From JBJXDT01 sp046153505 (GTDB lineage Bacteria > Pseudomonadota > Gammaproteobacteria > Burkholderiales > Methylophilaceae): a DNA stretch of 18,770 bases. Under the pieces are notes generated by a model. The model worked only from the letters and a program-made list of their open reading frames with translations. It had not been told where the DNA came from and ran no database searches. Below, one piece after another: positions 1-6,125 of this stretch. Position numbers and translations under genes: made by a program. Position 1 is the stretch's first letter; each line of letters starts with the position of its first letter. The stretch spans positions 1-18,770 of the forward strand of contig JBJXDT010000128.1 of the NCBI GenBank assembly GCA_046153505.1, read 5' to 3'.

Positions 1-284
1 TAGCGAATAACCTAGAAATTATCGATGGAAAACTTACTGGCAACGTGCTGGGCGATATTGTGGATGCGCAACGTAAAGCCGATGAACTGGTTAAATTGCG
101 TGATGAACTAGGCTTAAAACAAGAGCAAACTATTGCCATTGGCGATGGTGCAAATGATTTAAAAATGATGGCGGTGGCAGGTGTGGGCGTTGCTTACCAC
201 GCCAAGCCAGTGGTGCAACAACAAGCTATGTATGCGTTAAATAATACAGGCCTAGAAGGAGCGATTTACTTACTTCTTGCTTAG
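1..284 (+). CDS. serB: Phosphoserine phosphatase SerB, C-terminal fragment (5' end outside window)
   Basis: This is the C-terminal part of phosphoserine phosphatase, the HAD-family enzyme that releases serine from phosphoserine in the last step of serine synthesis, in the cytoplasm. The reading frame is open from base 3 and runs to a TAG at 282-284, so the gene enters from the left. A GTG at 45 lies inside the protein and is not a start. Visible features are the ANNLEI...DGKLTG stretch, the VDAQRKA segment typical of SerB, and the HAD motif IV region AIGDGANDLKMM, in which the aspartates bind Mg2+. It is followed by GVAYHAKP, also characteristic of SerB. It converges on the minus-strand gene at 343. 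The family call is confident; the upstream catalytic DxDxT motif is not in view. Confidence 0.93.
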   Translation, partial: ANNLEIIDGKLTGNVLGDIVDAQRKADELVKLRDELGLKQEQTIAIGDGANDLKMMAVAGVGVAYHAKPVVQQQAMYALNNTGLEGAIYLLLA

Positions 285-342
285 TTTTTTGTGTTAAATA
301 ATCAAATATATTAATTTTTTCCTTACATCTAGAAATGAATTT

Positions 343-990
343 TTAAATCATTCTGACCAGGTAAGTGGATGAGGTAGCAATAACAACTAATGCAAGCACT
401 CGAATGTCAATATTAAATCCGAACCAAGGCGTCTCAAAATAGATTATTGGCACAAATGTTGAGTCAAGATTGATTTTATTTACACCCTTTATGCGAGCTG
501 TAACACTTGGATATAAATCCCGTGGGTGATTAGCATTTAAGCCCTGGACTAAAAGGGTTATTGAAAAGCTGTCCTTTGGGTTTAACAGTAAGGGTGATAG
601 AACGAGTGCTTTTGTATCCTGTGCTAAGGTTGGACTCAGGTCACTTGGTGTAATGCTTACTACTTCAGCGGAGAGAATTGTAGCTTCTTTCTTAAATATA
701 ACAGTAACAGGTGTTTCAAAATCTTCACTTACTATAGAGATGCCTCCATCATTTACAAATCTAAGAGTCAAAGCAGTTAATTCAGCAACTTCTTGTCCTT
801 TGTATATTATCTGAAAGTCGTTAACCATGTTTTGAGGTTTTTTGGGAAGTATCGGGTATGCGTTACAAATTGTCACTGAAAGAGATTTACGGCGAGCTTG
901 GTATATCAGTGAGGCAACTGAGACAATTAATGCAATTATTGCTACGACAACACCAATAAATTGCCATATCTGACTCTGAAGTATCTCCAT
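343..990 (-). CDS. Hypothetical membrane-anchored protein, TM helices at both ends
   Basis: Unknown function. The 215-residue protein has an N-terminal hydrophobic helix (about residues 10-31), a short basic patch YQARRK directly after it, a predicted beta-rich middle of about 150 residues, and a second hydrophobic segment near the C-terminus (about 195-212). The basic residues after helix 1 suggest that the middle domain is cytoplasmic, by the positive-inside rule. The middle contains phrases such as LSAEVVSITPSDLSP and LLLNPKDSFSITLLV; from memory these resemble a scattered family of hypothetical proteins, which I cannot verify. The start is supported by AGGA about 8 bases before the ATG. 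The gene is visibly AT-richer than its neighbours and is separated from the DUF455 gene by 80 AT-rich bases, so it may be a recent acquisition. It is the last gene on this strand before serB. Confidence 0.8.
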   Translation of the reverse strand: MEILQSQIWQFIGVVVAIIALIVSVASLIYQARRKSLSVTICNAYPILPKKPQNMVNDFQIIYKGQEVAELTALTLRFVNDGGISIVSEDFETPVTVIFKKEATILSAEVVSITPSDLSPTLAQDTKALVLSPLLLNPKDSFSITLLVQGLNANHPRDLYPSVTARIKGVNKINLDSTFVPIIYFETPWFGFNIDIRVLALVVIATSSTYLVRMI

Positions 991-1070
991 TGCTTATCCT
1001 AAATATTTTTCTATAACTTGGTTGAGTATCAGTATATTAAATTTAATAAGCTATTAGAAAAATAGTTTAA

Positions 1071-1883
1071 TTATAGTAATGCCAATTCATCCTCGCTAAA
1101 CCCCGCTTTTTTTCTGGCTTCCATATTAAAGGGTGGACGTAATTTTGGCGCTTTATATTGCGCACAAAGCGCTTCAAACGTTGCAAGGGGGTCCAGCTCA
1201 CGTTTTGTGCAAAGCCAGTTAAACCAAGTGTTGCCAATGGCGACATGGCCAATTTCGTCACGCAAAATAATATCTAAAATTTCAGCGGCAGCTATATCGC
1301 CTGCTTGGGCAAGCTTGTTGCGTAATGGTGGGCTTGCGTCTAGGCCGCGTGCCTCCATGGTGCGCGGCACAAGCGCCATACGTGCTAACACATCGTCTTG
1401 CGTGCGTTCTACCATCTCCCACAGGCTGTTGTGCCCACTAAAACTACCGTAGGAATAACCAAGCGTTTTTAAGTGCGTGTTAAGCAGAGTGAAATGGTAG
1501 GCCTCTTCTGCCGCTACTTTTAGCCAATCGGCATAATATTTTACGGGCATATTGGCAAAGCGCCAAACTGCATCTAGCGCCAAATTAATGGCATTAAATT
1601 CAATATGCGCTAAGGCGTGTATTAGCGCAGCACGGCCTTCGACTGTGCGCATGGAGCGTTTTTCTAAGTCTTTTGGCGGAACCAACCTCGGCGCGGTTGG
1701 CTTGCCAGGAATACTCGCATTTATTGCTAATTGAGTTTCTATGTCTAAAATCACTTCGCCCGACAGAAACGCTTTTTGCAAGCCAATCACACCTTCTGCT
1801 TTGCGCGTTGGCTCGGTGGCAGTAAGCCAATTTAAGGCACTTTGGCGTAATTCAATTGATTCTAAATAACAGGCCTTATTCAT
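1071..1883 (-). CDS. DUF455 ferritin-like domain protein
   Basis: A 270-residue protein of the DUF455 family, predicted to fold as a ferritin-like four-helix bundle that binds a di-metal centre. Candidate metal ligands are visible in the right order: E95 in HALAHIEFNA, E126/E127 with H130 in AAEEAYHF, E177 in TMEARG, and E210 with H213 in RDEIGH. The paired E...ExxH layout is like that of other diiron carboxylate proteins such as MiaE-like enzymes. No signal peptide is seen, so it is presumably cytoplasmic. Its ATG overlaps the stop of the sensor kinase gene as TAATG, which implies translational coupling and co-expression with the two-component system. The reaction is not known. A role in oxidative or metal stress is only inference from the fold. 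Family assignment is confident. Confidence 0.88.
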   Translation of the reverse strand: MNKACYLESIELRQSALNWLTATEPTRKAEGVIGLQKAFLSGEVILDIETQLAINASIPGKPTAPRLVPPKDLEKRSMRTVEGRAALIHALAHIEFNAINLALDAVWRFANMPVKYYADWLKVAAEEAYHFTLLNTHLKTLGYSYGSFSGHNSLWEMVERTQDDVLARMALVPRTMEARGLDASPPLRNKLAQAGDIAAAEILDIILRDEIGHVAIGNTWFNWLCTKRELDPLATFEALCAQYKAPKLRPPFNMEARKKAGFSEDELALL

Positions 1884-3298
1884 TAAGTTTCTGCATTAAA
1901 TTTCACTGTAACCATCGTGCCAGAAGCCTTGTGGTTATTGGCTCGCAGTCCATCGCTTATTTCAATTTCTGCATTGTGAGCAAGTACGATTTCTTTCACA
2001 ATTGCCAACCCCAAACCACAACCTTCACCTTCGTTGTCACGCAGGCGGTGAAAGCGCTCGAACACTTGGCTACGCTCTTCTTGCGGAATGCCGATACCGT
2101 TATCGATAACACTTAATTGAATTTTTTCTAGATTGTTATCTGTAATTTTTTCGATAGCGACGGTGATGATGCCTTTTTCTGGCGTGTAGTTGATGGCGTT
2201 ATCAATTAAGTTGGATAGCATTTCGCGTAGCATCAAATCGTCGCCCAAAACCTTAGCTTGCGGCACTTTGATATCTAAGCCTAAATCGATTTTTTTTGCG
2301 CGTGCTTTGCTTACAAAATCACTGGTGACCTTGGTAACAAGCTCGTTTAAGTTGAGTGGATTGAGCCGAGGATCGCGGCCTGCGGCGGGGTCTACCGAGG
2401 CCATAGAAAGCAAACGACTTAATAAATGTGAAAGCCGAGATGAGCTGGATAACACGTGCTCCAAAGTGCTATGAATGGCTTTAGGGTCTTTTTCGCGCAG
2501 GGCAAGTTCAGCTTGGGTTTGCAAGCCGGCAATAGGGGTGCGCATTTGGTGCGATGCATCGGCAATAAATTGTTGTTGCAGTTTCATGGTGCCGCGCACA
2601 CGCCCCATCAGGTTGTTCATGGCGTTTAGCAGAGGCTGAATCTCGCGCGGCGCATCTCTGGTATTAAGTTCGCTCAAATCGCGATGTGAGCGCTGATTGA
2701 TGGCATCTTGCAGGCGCTGCAATGGTAGCAGTCCACGTTTGATGCCAATAAAAATCAGGCTTGCAGCAAGTAGTAAAATTAGCAGCTGTGGAATAATCAT
2801 TTCTTCAACAATTTCATTCACGATAGCACCGCGCTTACTTACTGTTTCTGCCACCAGCACTAAAATTTCACCATTAACGGCGGCTTTTTGTATTGGCAGC
2901 GAGAATGCCACAACACGAATGGCTTGCCCATTGAGGTGCGCATCGTAGTAAACATGCTCATCTGGCTTTGGCAGCTTGCGCGGCAATGGTAGATTGCGCT
3001 CACCTAACACCATGTCGCCGTTTGGTGCGGATACCCGATAATAGATAACGTCTTCTTCATCAAATTCAAGCAAATTCTTAGCAACTTGAGGCAAGTTTGC
3101 CACTACGCGGTCACCATCAACATCCACTTGGTCTGCAAGCGAAAGTGCCGCCCTGTAAAGCGAGCGGTCGTAAGCCAGATTGGCAAAATATAAGGCGCGG
3201 TAATATGAAACAACGGTGCTAATGCCCAGCACAATAGCGAGTGGCAACAAAAGCCAAAGCGTTAATTGGCGTTGAAGCGATTTGGGTGCGTTAGGCAT
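1883..3298 (-). CDS. Sensor histidine kinase, TctE/QseC-like, with 2CSK-type N-terminus
   Basis: Inner-membrane sensor kinase of 471 residues, partner of the response regulator encoded just upstream. A first membrane helix lies at about 13-33, followed by a periplasmic segment of about 130 residues resembling the 2CSK_N domain of TctE-type kinases. A second helix is at about 166-185, then a HAMP-like linker. The H-box ASHQMRTPI places the phospho-accepting histidine at H250. The ATPase domain shows an N-box (LSNLIDNA, N367), a G1 box (DNGIGIP, 399-405) and a G2 box (GCGLGLAIV, 426-434), so it looks fully active. It starts 8 bases after the regulator stop and ends in a TAATG overlap with the DUF455 gene. 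The stimulus cannot be read from the sequence; TctE of Salmonella responds to tricarboxylates, but this sensor may differ. Confidence 0.93.
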   Translation of the reverse strand: MPNAPKSLQRQLTLWLLLPLAIVLGISTVVSYYRALYFANLAYDRSLYRAALSLADQVDVDGDRVVANLPQVAKNLLEFDEEDVIYYRVSAPNGDMVLGERNLPLPRKLPKPDEHVYYDAHLNGQAIRVVAFSLPIQKAAVNGEILVLVAETVSKRGAIVNEIVEEMIIPQLLILLLAASLIFIGIKRGLLPLQRLQDAINQRSHRDLSELNTRDAPREIQPLLNAMNNLMGRVRGTMKLQQQFIADASHQMRTPIAGLQTQAELALREKDPKAIHSTLEHVLSSSSRLSHLLSRLLSMASVDPAAGRDPRLNPLNLNELVTKVTSDFVSKARAKKIDLGLDIKVPQAKVLGDDLMLREMLSNLIDNAINYTPEKGIITVAIEKITDNNLEKIQLSVIDNGIGIPQEERSQVFERFHRLRDNEGEGCGLGLAIVKEIVLAHNAEIEISDGLRANNHKASGTMVTVKFNAET

Positions 3299-3306
3299 AT
3301 GCGCTG

Positions 3307-3981
3307 TCAGTCATCTTTTTGCGCTTCCAACAAATATCCCAAGCCCCGGATGGTGCGGATATGCGCGCCAGAAGGCTCGATTTTTTTGCGCAGGCGGTGG
3401 ATATAAACTTCAATGGCATTATCACTTATTTCACTATCCCAGTTCACAAGCGCCTCTAATAGCTGCTCTTTATTTACTACTTTGTTTACGCGCGACATCA
3501 TGACTTCTAGCAAGCTAAATTCGCGCGCGGATAAAGGCAAAGGAATATCAGCATTCGTTGCAATTTTGTCAGCCACATTGAGCTTTAAGTTGGCACAATG
3601 CAATGGCAGATTACTACCCAATTGACCGCGCCGAATTAAGGCGCGCACCCTTGCCTCTAGCTCGTCTAGGTCAAATGGTTTGGTTAGGTAATCGTCAGCA
3701 CCCAAATCCAAGCCCTTAACACGACTTTCAATGGCATCGCGTGCTGTGAGAATGAGTACAGCCACTTTGTTGCCAAGTTGTCGTAGCTTTTTCAGCACTT
3801 CCATGCCATCCATTTTTGGCAAGCCTAAATCGAGAATGACTAAATCGTAGACTGATTCTTGCAACATTAAATCTGCCTGAACACCATTGCTAACATGGTC
3901 TACGGCGTAGCTTGCTTGGGTAAAGGTACGTACTAAGCCGTTTGCTAAAACGGCATCATCTTCAACAATCAATATGCGCAT
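3307..3981 (-). CDS. OmpR-family response regulator, TctD/QseB-like
   Basis: A 224-residue DNA-binding response regulator and cytoplasmic partner of the adjacent kinase. The receiver domain (about 1-115) has the acidic pair in VEDDA, the phospho-acceptor D51 in VILDLGLP, T79 in LILTA and K101 in TKPF. The C-terminal half (about 127-220) is a winged helix-turn-helix of the OmpR/PhoB type, with EVYIHRLRKKIEP in the recognition-helix region and IRTIRGLGYLLE in the wing. It is the first gene of the regulator-kinase-DUF455 operon. A direct repeat of two CTTACA half-sites spaced 11 bases start to start lies about 30-46 bases upstream of the ATG, which suggests autoregulation. No clear Shine-Dalgarno precedes the ATG. 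Family and pairing are certain; the regulon is unknown. Confidence 0.95.
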   Translation of the reverse strand: MRILIVEDDAVLANGLVRTFTQASYAVDHVSNGVQADLMLQESVYDLVILDLGLPKMDGMEVLKKLRQLGNKVAVLILTARDAIESRVKGLDLGADDYLTKPFDLDELEARVRALIRRGQLGSNLPLHCANLKLNVADKIATNADIPLPLSAREFSLLEVMMSRVNKVVNKEQLLEALVNWDSEISDNAIEVYIHRLRKKIEPSGAHIRTIRGLGYLLEAQKDD

Positions 3982-4010
3982 AATTATTTTTTATCTTAAA
4001 AATCATTCTA

Positions 4011-4027
4011 TGTAAGGTTGGTGTAAG
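4011..4027. promoter_or_regulatory. Candidate response-regulator box (11-bp-spaced direct repeat)
   Basis: Two exact TGTAAG hexamers (4011-4016 and 4022-4027) are separated by 5 bases, giving an 11-base period, the spacing bound by tandem OmpR/PhoB-family dimers (PmrA and PhoB boxes have this form). On the minus strand it reads CTTACA-N5-CTTACA. It sits in the divergent region between the regulator gene and the exported-peptide genes, so it could control both. This is seen by eye; binding is inference. Confidence 0.55.
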
Positions 4028-4037
4028 TCTCGTTGTT

Positions 4038-4043
4038 TATATT
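4038..4043 (+). promoter_or_regulatory. Candidate -10 element for the exported-peptide genes
   Basis: TATATT begins 10 bases after the TGTAAG direct repeat and has no recognisable -35 hexamer. This is the layout of activated PhoB/OmpR-class promoters, where the bound regulator replaces the -35. It would give a leader of roughly 65 bases before the GTG at 4114. An alternative TTGACA at 4084-4089 has no matching -10. Confidence 0.35.
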
Positions 4044-4113
4044 AGCCAGCGTGGACAGCAATAATTTATGTAACAAGTCCATTTTGACATTAATTTTACA
4101 AAGGATTACTAAA

Positions 4114-4347
4114 GTGAACAAAATTTTATTAGCAATGATTGTAGGTCTTTTTACTGTAAATACCTATGCTGCCGATTTGCCAAAAGCTGACGTAGCTAAA
4201 GTTGAACCAGTAAAAGCAGCTGAAGTTGAAAAAGCTGATGCGACTAAAAAAGTTGCTGAACCTGTAAAAAAAGCTAAAAAAGTGAAAAAAGAAAAAGCAG
4301 AAGCTGAAAAAACTGTTGCACCTGCAGCTCCAGCAGCGGCTAAGTAA
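4114..4347 (+). CDS. Small exported Lys/Ala/Glu-rich peptide
   Basis: A 77-residue low-complexity exported protein. I choose the GTG at 4114 because AAGGA lies 9 bases upstream and translation then opens directly with a good signal peptide (MNKILLAMIVGLFTVNTYA, likely cut before ADLPK). An upstream in-frame ATG at 4033 would add 27 residues with no ribosome site and bury the signal peptide. The mature part, about 58 residues, is almost entirely K, A, E, V and P, with a basic KKAKKVKKEK core, and ends APAAPAAAK. That tail is nearly the same as the tail of the next gene, so the two look like relatives. Function is unknown. Composition recalls envelope-stress peptides such as the acid-shock protein Asr, but similarity of composition is weak evidence. 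Confidence 0.8.
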   Translation: MNKILLAMIVGLFTVNTYAADLPKADVAKVEPVKAAEVEKADATKKVAEPVKKAKKVKKEKAEAEKTVAPAAPAAAK

Positions 4348-4386
4348 TTTTTAAACAATCATATTATTTTATTTAAGGAATTTACC

Positions 4387-4551
4387 ATGAAAAAAATCTC
4401 TATCGTTTTAATGACAATCTGTTTCGCGCTTTCAGCTAACGCTTTTGCTGGCACAAAACACCACGCTAAAAAGCATCACGCTAAAAAAGCTGAAATGGCA
4501 GCGCCTGCAGCTCCTGCACAAGCGGCTCCAGCAGCACCATCAGCTAAGTAA
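4387..4551 (+). CDS. Small exported His/Lys/Pro/Ala-rich peptide, Asr-like composition
   Basis: A 54-residue protein. The ATG is preceded by AAGGAA at a good distance. A clear signal peptide (MKKISIVLMTICFALSANAFA, 21 residues) is followed by a mature peptide of only 33 residues. This begins with two KHHAK units, encoded by a 15-base tandem repeat at 4456-4485, and continues with a Pro/Ala-rich tail ending APAAPSAK. The His-Lys clusters could bind metal ions or buffer protons; the AKKHH motif is like that in enterobacterial acid-shock protein Asr. It lies 39 bases after the first peptide gene with no terminator between them, so the two are probably co-transcribed, and the strong terminator at 4607 follows. 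Neither homology to Asr nor function is established. Confidence 0.78.
   Translation: MKKISIVLMTICFALSANAFAGTKHHAKKHHAKKAEMAAPAAPAQAAPAAPSAK
4456..4485 (+). repeat. Two 15-base tandem units encoding KHHAK
   Basis: Two consecutive 15-base units encode KHHAK twice. They differ only at synonymous positions (AAA/AAG and CAC/CAT). The pattern is typical of low-complexity coding DNA that grows and shrinks by slippage. Confidence 0.7.
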
Positions 4552-4565
4552 TTAAGCAGTTAAGA

Positions 4566-4600
4566 TCTTTACCTTTAATTATCCCCTCTTAAGGTAAAGA
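4566..4600 (+). repeat. 10-bp perfect inverted repeat in 3' UTR of peptide genes
   Basis: TCTTTACCTT (4566-4575) pairs perfectly with AAGGTAAAGA (4591-4600) across a 15-base loop. It lies after the second peptide stop codon and just before the terminator, has little GC and no T-tract, and so is not itself a good terminator. It could stabilise the mRNA end or be a protein-binding site. Confidence 0.5.
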
Positions 4601-4606
4601 GTAGTA

Positions 4607-4640
4607 GTAAAAAAGCCACGTGAGAGCGTGGCTTTTTTAC
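4607..4640. terminator. Bidirectional Rho-independent terminator
   Basis: A perfect 14-bp stem, GTAAAAAAGCCACG (4607-4620) with its complement (4627-4640), closes a 6-base TGAGAG loop. There is a T-run on the plus strand and an A-run that becomes a T-run on the minus strand. It can end both the plus-strand peptide transcript and the minus-strand SMP-30 operon, whose last stop is at 4657. Confidence 0.92.
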
Positions 4641-4656
4641 GGTTGAAACAAAAAAA

Positions 4657-5535
4657 TTACTTAACTGGTATAAAATCGAGTTCGCCTGCCTTCATGTCAG
4701 GCACCATAATAAACTTCTCATCTTTCGTCATTGCAATATCTGCTGCCGATTGGTAGCCTTCTTTTAATAAAGTAACTTCGCCCTTAGTGTTGACGTTATA
4801 AACCTTACCACCTTTCCAATCACTCACATAAGTGGTGCCGTTGGATAGTCTAATTAAGCCATCTCCGCCACCAAAACCTTCGGCAATAGCAGTCAACTCG
4901 CCTGTTTTTTGGTTTAGGCTATACAGCGTGCCGGAAGCAAAATCCACTTCAATTAAGGTATCGTTGGTATTTAGCGCCACAATTCCGTTAGGCGCTTTAA
5001 TACGGGCATCTTTTACATCGTTGATGAGTAGGGTCGTTTTGCCATCAGAAGTGATTTTGTAAATCGCACCACCTTTGCCAGTTTTAAACAGGTCGCCACT
5101 ATCGCTCACGTACAAATTGCCATGCGCGTCAGTTTCCAAGTCATTTAAAAATTGTGGTGGGAAAGCAAATGCGCCTGCGGGTACAAATACACTGGCTTTG
5201 CCGTCAGGTGTGATTTTCCATATTCTGGCAATATCGGCCACATATAGGTCTTGCCCAATAATGGCCAGGCCTTTGGGGTCATCTAAACCGCTGGCAAAAA
5301 CTGATGCCTTACCAGTTGTATCAATGACGGTGATTTGACCATCACCGTTTTTACCAAATTCGTTGATTTCTGAAACAAAAATTCGCCCATCTTTGGTCTG
5401 TATTGCGGATTCTGGCGTTTTTAGTCCAGTGACTTTTTGTGGCACATAAGCGATGGGTGCTGCGGTGCTTTGGCAAGCCAGCATTACGGCACTAATTGAT
5501 ATTAAGCTTATGATTTGTAATTTTTTTTTGTACAT
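4657..5535 (-). CDS. SMP-30/gluconolactonase-like beta-propeller lipoprotein
   Basis: A 292-residue exported protein of the SMP-30/gluconolactonase/LRE type, a six-bladed propeller family that includes metal-dependent lactonases. The N-terminus (MYKKK, then a hydrophobic run and VMLACQ) is a lipoprotein signal with lipid-modified C21, so it should be membrane-anchored in the periplasm. Repeating blade phrases include DGRIFVSE, GQDLYVAD, HGNLYVSDSG and GTTYVSDWKGG. Candidate metal ligands are E43, the asparagines in FLND and APNGI, and the aspartate in YVSDW. AAGG about 10 bases before the ATG supports the start. It is last in the group with the unknown protein 20 bases upstream and the PQQ-type dehydrogenase. 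Lactone hydrolysis after sugar oxidation is a sensible guess from context, but the substrate is unknown and some family members have no enzyme activity. Confidence 0.85.
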   Translation of the reverse strand: MYKKKLQIISLISISAVMLACQSTAAPIAYVPQKVTGLKTPESAIQTKDGRIFVSEINEFGKNGDGQITVIDTTGKASVFASGLDDPKGLAIIGQDLYVADIARIWKITPDGKASVFVPAGAFAFPPQFLNDLETDAHGNLYVSDSGDLFKTGKGGAIYKITSDGKTTLLINDVKDARIKAPNGIVALNTNDTLIEVDFASGTLYSLNQKTGELTAIAEGFGGGDGLIRLSNGTTYVSDWKGGKVYNVNTKGEVTLLKEGYQSAADIAMTKDEKFIMVPDMKAGELDFIPVK

Positions 5536-5555
5536 ATTGGTTTACCTTAAGAATT

Positions 5556-6125
5556 TTAGAATCCCATCGCACGAACTTTTGGCGTGGGTAGTAATGTCAC
5601 CATGCTACATGGGGTGTCACCAGTTGTCGAAGTATTCACTATAGTTTGTAGTTGGCTGTCCGCTTGCATTTTGCTAACCACTTTATCCATTGCATTCGCA
5701 TATGCTTTTTTGATGGAGTAATCGGGTGATATATCCAACGAGCCGAATTGCTTGGCTTCGGCAGCATAGCTGTTTACCAATTTTCCTAATCCATTGTAAA
5801 CGTTTGCAGTGATTTTGCCATAAAACAATTTTGCTTGGCCATTATAGAACATGCGTGGCTGAAGCCAAATCAATACTTTTCCTGACTGATTACCTTCGCA
5901 CATGCTGACGTTGCTATATAATTTGCCAAGTTTTTCCTTTGCAATTGGTTCGACCGTTGGCCCTTGCGCAAACCAGTATTCCTGCCAAAAATATTGCAGG
6001 TGTATCTCGTTGTTGTATTCTAAAGGTTGCATGTATAAAAGCACATTTGGCGTGCTTTCAGCTTTAACATTGGCGCTGACAAAAAAAGTTAGCAACACCA
6101 TTAAATTCATCATTATTCTTTTCAT
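5556..6125 (-). CDS. Exported protein of unknown function
   Basis: I do not recognise this 189-residue protein. It begins with a signal peptide (MKRIMMNLMVLLTFFVSANVKA, cleavage likely before ESTPNV). The mature protein, about 167 residues, is rich in aromatic residues near its start (LQYFWQEYWF) and has two cysteines (in SMCEGN and TPCSMV) that could form a disulfide in the periplasm. A strand-rich middle (KVLIWLQPRMFY, AKLFYGKITANVYNG) is followed by a helix near the C-terminus (IKKAYANAMDKVVSKMQ). The overall look is of a small alpha/beta periplasmic protein. Its ATG overlaps the stop of the dehydrogenase gene by ATGA, so the two are translationally coupled and probably work together. Whether it is a chaperone, an electron-transfer helper or a subunit cannot be told. 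Confidence 0.85.
   Translation of the reverse strand: MKRIMMNLMVLLTFFVSANVKAESTPNVLLYMQPLEYNNEIHLQYFWQEYWFAQGPTVEPIAKEKLGKLYSNVSMCEGNQSGKVLIWLQPRMFYNGQAKLFYGKITANVYNGLGKLVNSYAAEAKQFGSLDISPDYSIKKAYANAMDKVVSKMQADSQLQTIVNTSTTGDTPCSMVTLLPTPKVRAMGF

Noticed and set aside
285..342. Possible terminator between serB and the hypothetical gene
   Set aside because: Only a weak AT-rich hairpin with a bulge can be drawn; not enough to call a terminator.
343..1070. Mobile element or toxin-antitoxin unit around the AT-rich hypothetical gene
   Set aside because: No transposase, terminal repeats, target duplication or second partner gene is visible.
4084..4089. TTGACA as a -35 for the first peptide gene
   Set aside because: At 16-18 bases downstream there is no -10 and the region already reaches the start codon.
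4033..4113. Longer reading of the first peptide gene from an ATG at 4033
   Set aside because: It has no ribosome site and adds a non-secretory segment before a clear signal peptide; the GTG at 4114 with AAGGA is better.
4164..4358. Minus-strand 64-codon open frame opposite the first peptide gene
   Set aside because: It is a mirror of low-complexity Lys/Ala codons, has no ribosome site, and covers the well-supported exported peptide gene.
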